Shown piece by piece: positions 52,018-59,885 of a stretch of 64,000 bases of DNA. The DNA comes from an uncultured Kiritimatiellota bacterium (GTDB lineage Bacteria > Verrucomicrobiota > Kiritimatiellia > RFP12 > UBA1067): NCBI GenBank assembly GCA_934635385.1, contig CAKTZI010000003.1:1-64000 (forward strand). The letters run 5' to 3'. Numbering within the stretch: the stretch's first letter is position 1; every line of letters begins with the position of its first letter. Below the pieces are notes generated by a model. It was not told the origin of the DNA, searched no databases, and worked only from the letters and a program-made list of their open reading frames with translations. A program made the position numbers and the translations under genes.

Positions 52018-53238
52018 ATGTCAGCAGTCAGGTTCATCAGGGGCGGGGTCTGCTCCGCCAAGGGGTTTCGCGCGGCGGGCGTCGCGGCGGAAATCAAGTA
52101 CAAGGGCCGCAACGACGTCGCGCTTCTCGTGGCGGACGCGCCGTGCGCGGCGGCGGCCGTCTTCACGACGAACCGGGTCGCGGCAGCGCCGGTTCTCTAT
52201 GACCGCGAGATCGTCAAGGGCGGCAAGGTCCAGGCGATTCTCGCGAACTCCGGGTGCGCGAACGCCTGCACGGGCGAGCAGGGCCTGAAGGACGCGAAGC
52301 TGTCCGCGCTCGTGACGGCGGGCGAGCTCGGCATCGATCCGCAGCACGTCCTCGTCGCCTCGACGGGCGTCATCGGGCGTCCGCTGCCGATGGAGCGCCT
52401 GCTCGCGGGCGTGAAGCTGGCGAAGGCCGCGCTCGGCCGCACGGCGGCGCACGGACTCGCGGCGGAGAAGGCCGTCATGACGACCGACACGCGTCCGAAA
52501 GAGGCGTGCGTGACGACGGTGGTCGGCGGGCAGAAGGTGACGGTCGGCGGCATGGCGAAGGGCTCCGGCATGATTGAGCCGAACATGGCGACGATGCTGG
52601 GGTTTGTGACGACGGACGCGGCGGTGTCGCCCGCGATGCTGCGGCGCGCGCTCCGGCTCGCGATCGCGAAGAGCTTCAACAGTTTGGTGGTGGACGGCGA
52701 CGAGTCGACGAACGATTCTGTCTTTCTCTTGGCGTCTGGCGCGGCGGGGAACGCGCCGATCACACGCGGCGGTGCGGACTTCGAGGCGTTCCGCGCGGCA
52801 CTGGAGGCCGTCTGCGTCTCGCTTGCGCGGCAGATGGCGACGGACGGCGAGGGCGCGACGAAGTTCGTGACCGTGACCGTGAAGGGCGCGAAGAGCGAGA
52901 AGGACGCGGCGCGCGCGGCGCGGGCCGTCGCGAAGTCGCCGCTCGCGAAGACGAGCTGGTTCGGGTGCGACCCGAACTGGGGGCGCGTCCTCGCGGCCGT
53001 CGGCTATTCGGGCGCGGCGGTCGTGGACAGGGAGGCCGAGGTCTTCTACGACGGCGTGTGGGCGTTCCGGCGCGGCGAGGTGGCGGACGAGAAGCAGCTT
53101 GCGAAGCTCGCGAAGGTGCTGAAGAAGGACGCCTTCGAGGTCGTCGTCGATCTCCACCTCGGCACGGGCGAGAGCTCGATCTACACGTGCGACCTTTCGC
53201 TCGACTACGTGCACATCAATGCGGACTATACGACATGA
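52018..53238 (+). CDS. argJ: Bifunctional ornithine acetyltransferase/N-acetylglutamate synthase
   Basis: A 406-residue Ntn-type enzyme. The self-cleavage site is A191-T192 in KGSGMIEPNMATMLGF, where T192 becomes the catalytic nucleophile of the beta chain. The oxyanion-hole TTG-type segment (VLVASTGVIGRPLPM) and the C-terminal IYTCDLSLDYVHINADYTT are intact. It transfers acetyl from acetylornithine to glutamate in arginine synthesis. Single gene with its own near-leaderless promoter. Confidence 0.95.
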   Translation: MSAVRFIRGGVCSAKGFRAAGVAAEIKYKGRNDVALLVADAPCAAAAVFTTNRVAAAPVLYDREIVKGGKVQAILANSGCANACTGEQGLKDAKLSALVTAGELGIDPQHVLVASTGVIGRPLPMERLLAGVKLAKAALGRTAAHGLAAEKAVMTTDTRPKEACVTTVVGGQKVTVGGMAKGSGMIEPNMATMLGFVTTDAAVSPAMLRRALRLAIAKSFNSLVVDGDESTNDSVFLLASGAAGNAPITRGGADFEAFRAALEAVCVSLARQMATDGEGATKFVTVTVKGAKSEKDAARAARAVAKSPLAKTSWFGCDPNWGRVLAAVGYSGAAVVDREAEVFYDGVWAFRRGEVADEKQLAKLAKVLKKDAFEVVVDLHLGTGESSIYTCDLSLDYVHINADYTT

Positions 53239-53243
53239 GGGAA

Positions 53244-53308
53244 ATGATCGAATAATCGAATGTTTGAATAATCGAATGTTTGAATGTTTGAATGGTCGAA
53301 TGTTCGAA
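53244..53308 (+). repeat. Period-8 array upstream of tolB-like gene, left arm of an inverted pair
   Basis: TYGAATNN repeats exactly every 8 nt: TCGA or TTGA at 53248, 53256, 53264, 53272, 53280, 53288, 53296 and 53304. Less regular units continue to about 53340. Complementary to the array at 53424-53462. Confidence 0.92.
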
Positions 53309-53360
53309 TTGAAGAGTAGTTGAATTGGCGAATTTGAAAACAACGATAAATCAAAAACAA

Positions 53361-54581
53361 ATGAAGATGAAAAAATCACTCTGCCTGTTAGTTGCTTGCC
53401 CGACCTTGTTGGCGCCCGTTTCAAGCGATTCGATTATTCGGTTATTCGACTATTCGATCATTGGCTCCGCTTCGGCGGCGACGGTCGTTGACGTCGATGT
53501 GCGCGGCGCGCAGAAGATCGCCGTCGCGGTGAAGGTTGCGCACCCGGCGTTCGCGAAGTGCCTGAAGAAGAACCTGGAGATTTCGGGGCTCTTCTCCGTC
53601 GGCGCGTCGGGCGCGATCACCGTGTCGGGCGCGCCGGGCGCGATCCGCGCGACCGGCCTGGGCAAGTCCGTCAGCTCGACGGCGGCGTTTGCGGACGACA
53701 AGGCCGCGCGCATGGCGGCACGGCGGCTGTCGGACGCGATGTGCGAGGCGTTCGGCAAGCAGAAGGGCTTCGCGTGCGACAAGGTCATTTTCCTCGATCG
53801 CGGCAAGCTGATCGCGAAGGGACAGGCCCTGCCGAGCGAGATCTGCATGACGTACCCGGACGGCTTCGACATCCGCAAGCTGACGGGCGACGCGAAGATG
53901 GCGATCTTCCCGCGCTGGATGAAGGACGGCGAGAACGTCGTCTACATCGGCGACAGGAATGGCGCGCCGCAGGTTTGGCAGATGAACGTCAACTCGCTGC
54001 TGCGGTCGAAGAAGTTCAGCTTCAAGGGTACGCCGACGAGCATCGCGCCGTCGCCGGACGGTCGCCGCTTCGCGCTGACGCTCTCCCTTCAGGGCAACGT
54101 CGAGCTGTACGTCGCCGAGCCGGCCACCGATCGCCTCATCCGCCTGACGACGACGCCGTTCGCGACCGAGGGCCAGCCGACGTGGAGCCCCGACGGCCGT
54201 CAGATCGCCTACGTCTCGGACGAGACGCGCACGCCGCAGATCTACGTGGTGGATGTCGTGACGAAGGCGAAGCGCCGCCTGACCTCGCGCGGCGGGCAGA
54301 ACGTCGATCCCGACTGGGGCCCGGACAACCGCATCTGCTACATCACCAAGCGCGGCGGCGCACAGGTCGCCGTCATGGATGCGGCGAAGGGCGACGCCTC
54401 CGCCGAACTCGTCACCGAGGCGGGGAGCTGGTCGCATCCGAGCTGGTCGCGCGACGGCCGCCACCTCACGGCAGGTCGCGACAAGGCGCTCTTCATCGTC
54501 GATACGCAGGAGGGCGGCGACAAGCCGCGTCCGATGTTCTACGCCAACGGCAACTGGGTCTCGCCGTGCTGGGCGAAGTGA
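53361..54581 (+). CDS. TolB-like periplasmic beta-propeller protein
   Basis: A 406-residue exported protein: basic start MKMKKSLCLLVACPTLLA, an inserted stretch SDSIIRLFDYSIIGS, then SASAATVVDVDVRG. Residues about 55-160 form the TolB-like N-terminal domain; residues about 175-406 are propeller blades with WD40-like repeats (PRWMKDGENVVYIGDRNGAPQVWQ, PTWSPDGRQIAYVSDETRTPQIYVVD, PDWGPDNRICYITKRGG, PSWSRDGRHLTAG). The insert is encoded by a period-8 DNA array. No pal or tolA gene adjoins. ATG 53361 or 53367 is the start. Confidence 0.82.
   Translation: MKMKKSLCLLVACPTLLAPVSSDSIIRLFDYSIIGSASAATVVDVDVRGAQKIAVAVKVAHPAFAKCLKKNLEISGLFSVGASGAITVSGAPGAIRATGLGKSVSSTAAFADDKAARMAARRLSDAMCEAFGKQKGFACDKVIFLDRGKLIAKGQALPSEICMTYPDGFDIRKLTGDAKMAIFPRWMKDGENVVYIGDRNGAPQVWQMNVNSLLRSKKFSFKGTPTSIAPSPDGRRFALTLSLQGNVELYVAEPATDRLIRLTTTPFATEGQPTWSPDGRQIAYVSDETRTPQIYVVDVVTKAKRRLTSRGGQNVDPDWGPDNRICYITKRGGAQVAVMDAAKGDASAELVTEAGSWSHPSWSRDGRHLTAGRDKALFIVDTQEGGDKPRPMFYANGNWVSPCWAK
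53424..53462 (+). repeat. Period-8 array inside the tolB-like signal region, right arm of an inverted pair
   Basis: ATTCG recurs every 8 nt at 53428, 53436, 53444 and 53452. It is the reverse complement of the TCGAATNN units at 53244-53308; the arms are about 115 nt apart. It encodes SIIRLFDYSII. Confidence 0.9.
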
Positions 54582-54599
54582 AGAGGATGGCGTGAACCC

Positions 54600-55973
54600 T
54601 TACGTCGCGCTCTCGCACCAGGAGAGGTCGATGCAGTCGAAGGCGCCGCCCTGCGCCACGAAAAGTCGGGCGATGACCTTTTCGTAGTGGGCCGCGAACG
54701 GCAGAAGTGTCGCCTTGACCTGAAGTTCGGCTTGTTCGTGCGCCGCCTCCCGTGCCGTCAGGGCTAGCTTGGCCTCCCCGACCAGAAGCGTTCGTCCGTC
54801 AGTCGATTCGGCGACGACATCGACTTCCATCGGCGCGCGGTTGAGCCCAGCGCCCCACCAGCGCCCGACGCGCCCCCAGCGCACAGAGCTGTCGGGAATC
54901 GCTTTCCGAACAAGCGTCTCGCGGACCAGCGACTCCCAGGCCTGTCCGAGGAACACGCGAAACGGCGCTTGGATCAAGGCGCGATCGCTCTTGTCGGACA
55001 GGAAGCTCGGATTGGAATAATGCGGAAGGGCAAAGGTGTACCAGAACCTGAGAAAGGGATCCGCCAGCTTGTAAAGGGACTTCTTGCCGCCCTTGACGCT
55101 GGTGCCGAAGGGAATGTCACGCACGACAAGGCCCAGTTCCATCAGACGCTTGAGCGGTCGCCCCAAGGCCGTCTGCGGCACTTGCAGGCGGCTGGCCATT
55201 TCCGACGGACGTTCGGTCCCCTGTCCAATCAGCGAAAGGACGCTGGCCGCTTGGGCGGCGCCGTCAAGGTCGTCTTTCAGAACGTACGACGGCTCTTCAT
55301 GGAACAGGCCGTTCGGCGAGAACACTTCGTTCCTCAGCGTCTTCCACAGGTCGGACTCTCCTTGGCTGACCTCCCAATAGCGCGGCACGCCGCCCCAGAC
55401 CGCATAGCGTTCGAGGCGTCCAAGCGGTGTCGTGCGCGGAAACGCCCGTTTCAGCCACGAATAGCCGATGGGGCCAAGCTTCATTAGGACGCGGCAGCGT
55501 CCGTAAAGGGGTTCCGCCTCGTTCAGGACCAATCCCTGCATCATGCGTTGCGACGAGCCGCAGATGATGAGCTTCTGCCCGGATTTCCTCAGTCCGTCGG
55601 CAATCTTCTGCAGGACGCTCGGAAGTTCGGGTGACTTCTCGACAAGATACGGCAGCTCGTCAATGACGAGGATGCTGTTCCGCGGGGCTTCGCGCTGCCA
55701 CCGCTCGAAGAAGCTCCGCCAGTCTCGGTAGGGGACGTCGGCAAAGCCCGGCAGGAGCCGCGAGAGGTCTTCGGCCATTCGCGCGCGCTGCAGAGAGGCT
55801 TCGCTTCGGTCGGCACAGTAGAGGACGACAGTGCGCCTGTCGCCCAGAACCTCGTCCAGCAGACGGCTCTTGCCGATGCGGCGACGTCCGTAGAGACAGG
55901 CCGTCGCGCCTTCTTCAAGATCCAAGAACCGTTTCAGGCGTTCCGTTTCCTCCGTTCGATCCAGGAATTCCAT
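54600..55973 (-). CDS. Archaeal-type AAA ATPase with C-terminal DUF234-like domain
   Basis: A 457-residue ATPase: Walker A GRRRIGKS (residues 29-36), Walker B ILVIDELPYL, then a winged helix (SEMASRLQVPQTALGRPLKRLMELGLV) and a C-terminal DUF234-like part with the PD-(D/E)XK-like EVDVV...LLVGEAKL. The family is abundant in gut anaerobes; role not established, possibly addiction or defence. ATG 55973 follows AAGGA; a longer TTG-led reading is unlikely. Palindromic operator-like repeats cover the transcription start. Confidence 0.82.
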   Translation of the reverse strand: MEFLDRTEETERLKRFLDLEEGATACLYGRRRIGKSRLLDEVLGDRRTVVLYCADRSEASLQRARMAEDLSRLLPGFADVPYRDWRSFFERWQREAPRNSILVIDELPYLVEKSPELPSVLQKIADGLRKSGQKLIICGSSQRMMQGLVLNEAEPLYGRCRVLMKLGPIGYSWLKRAFPRTTPLGRLERYAVWGGVPRYWEVSQGESDLWKTLRNEVFSPNGLFHEEPSYVLKDDLDGAAQAASVLSLIGQGTERPSEMASRLQVPQTALGRPLKRLMELGLVVRDIPFGTSVKGGKKSLYKLADPFLRFWYTFALPHYSNPSFLSDKSDRALIQAPFRVFLGQAWESLVRETLVRKAIPDSSVRWGRVGRWWGAGLNRAPMEVDVVAESTDGRTLLVGEAKLALTAREAAHEQAELQVKATLLPFAAHYEKVIARLFVAQGGAFDCIDLSWCESAT

Positions 55974-55988
55974 GTTTATCCTTTTCAA

Positions 55989-56031
55989 GAATTATTCCAA
56001 GTTGGAATTATTCCAACACGGAATAATTATA
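55989..56031 (-). promoter_or_regulatory. Operator-like palindromes downstream of the ATPase -10 box
   Basis: Four copies of the half-site GGAATWATT/AATWATTCC occur between 55989 and 56029. The central GTTGGAATTATTCCAAC (55999-56015 region) is palindromic apart from its middle base. They cover the expected transcription start, so a bound protein would block transcription. Confidence 0.75.
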
Positions 56032-56055
56032 ACAGAACGTGTTCGTGCGCGTCAA
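56026..56055 (-). promoter_or_regulatory. Promoter of the ATPase gene at 55973
   Basis: On the minus strand TTGACG (56055-56050), an 18-bp spacer and TATAAT (56031-56026) with TG one base upstream. Confidence 0.75.
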
Positions 56056-56110
56056 GTGCGAGCCTTCCTCGAACATGCCAGCGAGAAGACAAGACGGGAT
56101 GCGCGGGTTG

Positions 56111-56119
56111 TGGTATAAT
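56111..56119 (+). promoter_or_regulatory. Extended -10 promoter of pyrC
   Basis: TGGTATAAT, 8 nt before ATG 56128; leaderless transcript expected. Confidence 0.82.
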
Positions 56120-56127
56120 GCACGTCC

Positions 56128-57183
56128 ATGATGAGAAAGACGTTTGAATTTCCGGGCTTCGTTGACGTGCACGTCCATTTCCGCGATCCGGGCGTGCCGG
56201 AGGCGGAGACGACGGCTACGGGGCTCGCCGCTGCGCGTCACGGGGGCTTCGCCGCTGTCGTCACGATGCCGAACACGACGCCGGCCTGCGATTCGGCTGC
56301 GGTGATGGACTGCCAGCGTCACGCGGCGACGGACGCGGGCGGTTGCGCGGCGGGCGAGCGGCCGTTGCTGTTCACCTCCGCCTGCCTGACGAAAGGGCGT
56401 TTGGGACATGAGGTCGCCGACCTGGAGGCGTTGGCGGCGGGCGGCGCGGCGTTCTTCACGGACGACGGCAGCTACGTCGTCGAGACGAAGGTGATGGCGG
56501 AGGCGATGCGCCGCGCGGCGGCCCTTGGCCTCGTCGTCTCGCAGCACGCGCTCGCGCCGGGGCTTTCGGAGGCGGACTGCATCCGGCGCGACCTTTCGCT
56601 CTGCCGCGAGACGGGGTGCCGTCTGCACGTCCAGCACATTTCGACCGCCGAAGGCGTCGCGCTTGTCCGAGACGCCCAGCGCGAAGGGCTGCCCATGACG
56701 GCGGAAGCGACGCCGCACCACGTCCTGCTCTGCCGCGACGACATCGTGGGCGACGACGGCAACTTCAAGATGGCACCGCCGCTTGCGACGCGCGAAGACC
56801 GTGCGGAGGTGCGTCGCGGAGTGAAGGATGGCGTTCTCATGTTCGCGACCGACCATGCGCCGCATCCGGCCGCGAAGAAGAATTGCGGCTACGCGAAGGC
56901 CGCGAACGGCATCATTGGACTGGAGACGGCGATTCCGATCACCTACCAGGTGATGGTCGAGGAGGAGAGCATGCCCGTCGAGCAATGGGCCGAAGCCTGG
57001 TGGAAGCTGCCGCGCGCGATTCTGCCGTCCGCTCTCGTCGCGCAGCTGGAGGGCCGCACGACGCGCGTCGCCGTCGGACAGCCGCGCGCGGTCGATTGCG
57101 CGGCGTTCGCCTCGCGGTCACGGAACTGTCCGTATCAGGGGATGGTCTTCGACGCCTGGCCGGTCGAGGCGAATATGGTATAA
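56128..57183 (+). CDS. pyrC: Dihydroorotase
   Basis: A 351-residue amidohydrolase closing carbamoyl-aspartate to dihydroorotate in pyrimidine synthesis. The metal site starts with D13-V-H15-V-H17-F-R19-D20; later LHVQHISTAEG and the catalytic ATDHAPHP (aspartate D near residue 249) are visible. The short type lacking a long C-terminal domain fits PyrC of anaerobes. No other pyr gene is adjacent. Its final codons GTA TAA form part of the TATAAT box of rlmN. Confidence 0.92.
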   Translation: MMRKTFEFPGFVDVHVHFRDPGVPEAETTATGLAAARHGGFAAVVTMPNTTPACDSAAVMDCQRHAATDAGGCAAGERPLLFTSACLTKGRLGHEVADLEALAAGGAAFFTDDGSYVVETKVMAEAMRRAAALGLVVSQHALAPGLSEADCIRRDLSLCRETGCRLHVQHISTAEGVALVRDAQREGLPMTAEATPHHVLLCRDDIVGDDGNFKMAPPLATREDRAEVRRGVKDGVLMFATDHAPHPAAKKNCGYAKAANGIIGLETAIPITYQVMVEEESMPVEQWAEAWWKLPRAILPSALVAQLEGRTTRVAVGQPRAVDCAAFASRSRNCPYQGMVFDAWPVEANMV

Positions 57184-57184
57184 T
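57176..57184 (+). promoter_or_regulatory. Extended -10 promoter of rlmN, containing the pyrC stop codon
   Basis: TGGTATAAT; the TAA at 57181-57183 is the pyrC stop. ATG 57192 is only 7 nt downstream. Confidence 0.82.
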
Positions 57185-57191
57185 CTGCGCC

Positions 57192-58217
57192 ATGACGAAA
57201 GCCTGGAGCATCTTGCCGGACGAATGGAAGCCGATCCTGAAGGAGCGGGGGCTTCGTCCGTTCCGCGCCGACCAGATCCTGCAGGCGCTCTACCGCGACT
57301 ACATCGCGGACTGGGACGCGGCGACGACGCTGCCGAAGGACTTCCGCGAGACGCTGAAGGCCGAGTTCCCGCTGACGCGCTACGAGATCCAGGACGTGTC
57401 CGAGTCGGCGGATGGCACGAAGAAGCTGCTGATCGGCTTTGCGGACGGCCAGGCCGTCGAGACCGTCCTCATCCCGGCGACGGGCCGCTTCACGCAGTGC
57501 ATCTCGACGCAGGTCGGCTGTGCGATGGGCTGCGCGTTCTGCGCGAGCGGGTCGCGCGGCGTCGTGCGGTCGCTGACGGCGGACGAGATCGTCGCCGAAT
57601 ATCTCACGGGGCGCACGTTCGGCGAGATCACGAACCTCGTCGTCATGGGCATGGGCGAGCCGTTCGCGAACTACGACGAGACGCTGCGCGCGCTGAAGCT
57701 CATCAACGCGGGTCGGGGGCCGAACCTCGGCGCGCGCCACATCACGCTCTCGACGTGCGGCGTCGTGCCGGGTTTCAAAAGGCTCGCGGCGGAAGGCATC
57801 CAGTTCGAGCTGTCCGTCTCGCTGCACGCGCCGAACGACGAGCTGCGCTCGCGGCTCATGCCCGTCAACCGCAAGTGGCCGATCGATGAGCTGCTCGCGG
57901 CCTGCGCCGACTACACGAACGCGACGAAGCGCATCATCACCTTCGAGTACACGGTCATCGCCGGCGTCAACGACTCGCGCGCCTGTGCGGAGGAGCTGGC
58001 GCGGCAGGTGCGTCGCGTGCCGATGGCGAAGGTGAACCTCATTCCGCTCTCGCCCGTTGCGCACCGGCCCGACTTCAGGACGCCGGATGACCGGACGATG
58101 CTCATGTTCCTCGACGTGCTCATGAAGAACCGCGTACAGACGATGCTGCGCCGGTCGCGCGGCAAGGACGCGAACGCGGCGTGCGGCCAGCTACGCCTGC
58201 GGCATCTCGACGGCTGA
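57192..58217 (+). CDS. rlmN: Dual-specificity 23S rRNA/tRNA adenine-C2 methyltransferase
   Basis: A 341-residue radical SAM enzyme methylating C2 of A2503 in 23S rRNA and A37 in some tRNAs. The cluster-binding motif is C110-AMG-C114-AF-C117. FRADQILQALYRDY at the N-terminus, VVMGMGEPFANYDE, SLHAPNDELRSRLMPVN and IPLSPVAH are family blocks; C331 (NAACGQLR) is the second catalytic cysteine. Its 3' end overlaps the convergent glycosyltransferase gene by 98 bp. Confidence 0.95.
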   Translation: MTKAWSILPDEWKPILKERGLRPFRADQILQALYRDYIADWDAATTLPKDFRETLKAEFPLTRYEIQDVSESADGTKKLLIGFADGQAVETVLIPATGRFTQCISTQVGCAMGCAFCASGSRGVVRSLTADEIVAEYLTGRTFGEITNLVVMGMGEPFANYDETLRALKLINAGRGPNLGARHITLSTCGVVPGFKRLAAEGIQFELSVSLHAPNDELRSRLMPVNRKWPIDELLAACADYTNATKRIITFEYTVIAGVNDSRACAEELARQVRRVPMAKVNLIPLSPVAHRPDFRTPDDRTMLMFLDVLMKNRVQTMLRRSRGKDANAACGQLRLRHLDG

Positions 58218-58902
58218 CGAGCGCGGCGCGGATGAGTGCCGCCTGCGTGCTGAACGTGTCGGCGAGCGGACGGTAGTGGCTCGTGCCGTTGCCGTTTTCG
58301 TAGACGGTCGCGATCGGAACCTGCACGGGCGGCTGCGGCAGTTTCGCCGCCGCGACGAGCATCCGTGCCTCGTAGTCGTAGCGGTCGCCCGCGAGCGCGG
58401 CGAAGCGCGGCAGCAGCGCGCGCGGAATGCCGCGCAGCCCCGTCTGCGTGTCGCGAATCCACGTGCCCGTGAGCAGGAAGAACTCGCCGCACGTCCAGAG
58501 GTTGCCGAGCCGGCTGCGGAAGGGCACGTCGCGTCCGCCGAACGACCGTACGCCGAGCGTCACGCGGTCGGGGTGCGCGGCCGTCGCGGCGGCGACGCGG
58601 CGGATGTCCTCCGGCAGGTGCTGACCGTCCGCATCGGCCGTGACGACGCCCGCCGCGTCCGGGAACGCGCGGAGGATCTCGGCGAATGCGGTCTTGAGCG
58701 CGGCGCCCTTGCCGCGATTCGCCGCGTGGCGGAGCAGCCGGACGCCCGGCAGGGCGGCGGTCTCGGCGAAGACGGCGGCGGTGCGCCGCGATCCGTCGTC
58801 CACGACGACGACGGCGGCAAAGGCGTCCGAAAGCGCGCGCACGAGCTGCGGCAGCTGGGGGCTCGGCTCGTAGGCCGGCAGGACGAGAATCTGGTTCGGC
58901 AT
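58120..58902 (-). CDS. Glycosyltransferase family 2 (dolichyl-phosphate-mannose-synthase-like), divergent from the ACP locus
   Basis: A 260-residue GT-A protein: ILVLPAYEPSPQLPQLVRALSDAFAAVVVVDDGS, NRGKGAALKTAFAEIL, then TADADGQHLPEDI with the metal-binding DxD. It has no membrane anchor. It shares a palindromic promoter with the divergent ACP genes; glycosyltransferases are common members of aryl-polyene clusters, so a link is plausible. The last 98 bp overlap rlmN on the other strand, and the C-terminal tail after about residue 230 is Arg/Ser-rich, probably unconstrained. Confidence 0.82.
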   Translation of the reverse strand: MPNQILVLPAYEPSPQLPQLVRALSDAFAAVVVVDDGSRRTAAVFAETAALPGVRLLRHAANRGKGAALKTAFAEILRAFPDAAGVVTADADGQHLPEDIRRVAAATAAHPDRVTLGVRSFGGRDVPFRSRLGNLWTCGEFFLLTGTWIRDTQTGLRGIPRALLPRFAALAGDRYDYEARMLVAAAKLPQPPVQVPIATVYENGNGTSHYRPLADTFSTQAALIRAALVSRRDAAGVAGRTPRSRPCRATGAASSVRGSS

Positions 58903-58911
58903 AGGCAGGAC

Positions 58912-58926
58912 ATTATATGATATAAT
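58912..58926. promoter_or_regulatory. Palindromic bidirectional -10 promoter
   Basis: ATTATATGATATAAT is a perfect 15-bp palindrome around its central G. Read rightward it is TGATATAAT, 7 nt before the ACP ATG; leftward TCATATAAT, 9 nt before the glycosyltransferase ATG at 58902. Both transcripts would be leaderless. Confidence 0.8.
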
Positions 58927-58933
58927 ACGCGCC

Positions 58934-59212
58934 ATGAAAAGAGCGGATTTGGAAGAGGAAATTCGCCAGGTGATTCTGGCGAGCGTGGAGGTCGATGGCC
59001 TCACGGCGGCGGACTTGCCGGCGGAGGCGCCGCTGTTCGGCGAGGGCGTCGGGCTTGACTCGATCGACGCCCTGGAGATCGGCGCGGCCCTGCGCAAGAA
59101 GTTTCAGGTGAAGTTCAAGGCGAATGCGGCGGAGAACAAGGTGCATTTCAAGTCGATCGCGTCGCTCGCGAATTTCATTGCGGCGAATCTCGGCGAAACA
59201 TTGGAGGACTGA
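58934..59212 (+). CDS. Acyl carrier protein 1
   Basis: A 92-residue ACP with the phosphopantetheine site S43 in GVGLDSIDALEIG. Helical, acidic, with an unusual Lys-rich stretch (KKFQVKFKANAAENKVHFK). It is one of two adjacent ACPs, the pattern seen in aryl-polyene (APE) and flexirubin clusters rather than in primary fatty acid synthesis. Near-leaderless promoter. Confidence 0.9.
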   Translation: MKRADLEEEIRQVILASVEVDGLTAADLPAEAPLFGEGVGLDSIDALEIGAALRKKFQVKFKANAAENKVHFKSIASLANFIAANLGETLED

Positions 59213-59217
59213 CGGTG

Positions 59218-59475
59218 ATGAAGACGAAAGAGGAAGTGCTGGCGGCGATTGCGGACGTTCTGGTCTCGGAGTTCGAGTTGGATCGGGCGAAGTGCGTGCC
59301 CGAGGCGAAGCTGTTTGAGGACTTGGATCTCGATTCGATCGATGCGGTCGATCTCGTCGTGCGTCTGCAGCAGCAGACGGGCCTCAAGGTCAAGGCCGAG
59401 GACTTCAAGGCGATTCGCACGCTCGGCGACGTCGCCGACGTCATCGTGAAGCTCGCGGCCGAACAGGCGAAGTGA
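59218..59475 (+). CDS. Acyl carrier protein 2
   Basis: An 85-residue ACP with S40 in DLDLDSIDAVDLVV as the pantetheine attachment site. Starts five bases after ACP 1, with GGAGG upstream; GTG 59215 is an alternative start. The stop overlaps the next gene as GTGA. The paired ACPs probably differ in the acyl groups they carry. Confidence 0.92.
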   Translation: MKTKEEVLAAIADVLVSEFELDRAKCVPEAKLFEDLDLDSIDAVDLVVRLQQQTGLKVKAEDFKAIRTLGDVADVIVKLAAEQAK

Positions 59476-59885
59476 GTGGCGCGATGAACGGGCGGCTCGC
59501 GCGAACGGCTCTTCGTCTCGTGGGTGCGGTCGCCCTCGTCTGGCTGCTTTATGTCCTGAAGGCGAACGTCTGGTTTCGCCTGTATCCGGCGGCCGTCGTC
59601 TCGGTCGCCCTTGCCGCCTTTGCCGTCTCGCTGTCCCGCACGCCGCTCGTGGAGTGCTTCGCGCGGCGGATGGGCGAGCCGCTGGACGCGCGCGGCATCG
59701 CCTATTGCCGAAAGGTCACGGTCGCGTGGGTCGTCTTCCTGTCGGCGCATCTCGCCGTGACGGTCGCGACGGTCTTCGCCAGCCGCACGGTCTGGGCGCT
59801 CTACAACGGCTGTCTCGCCTACCTGCTGATGGGGGCGATGTTCGCGGGCGAATGGCTCGTCCGCCGGAGGGTGCGCCGTGGCTGA
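59472..59885 (+). CDS. COG4648-like small membrane protein of aryl-polyene-type loci
   Basis: A 137-residue protein with four hydrophobic segments. The pattern (LLYVLKANVWFRLYPAAVVS; then GIAYCRKVTVAWVVFLSAHL) matches the COG4648 membrane proteins found in APE clusters beside the ACP and ligase genes. GTGA overlap with ACP 2; an internal ATG at 59484 is possible. Function unknown. Confidence 0.72.
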   Translation: MSGAMNGRLARTALRLVGAVALVWLLYVLKANVWFRLYPAAVVSVALAAFAVSLSRTPLVECFARRMGEPLDARGIAYCRKVTVAWVVFLSAHLAVTVATVFASRTVWALYNGCLAYLLMGAMFAGEWLVRRRVRRG

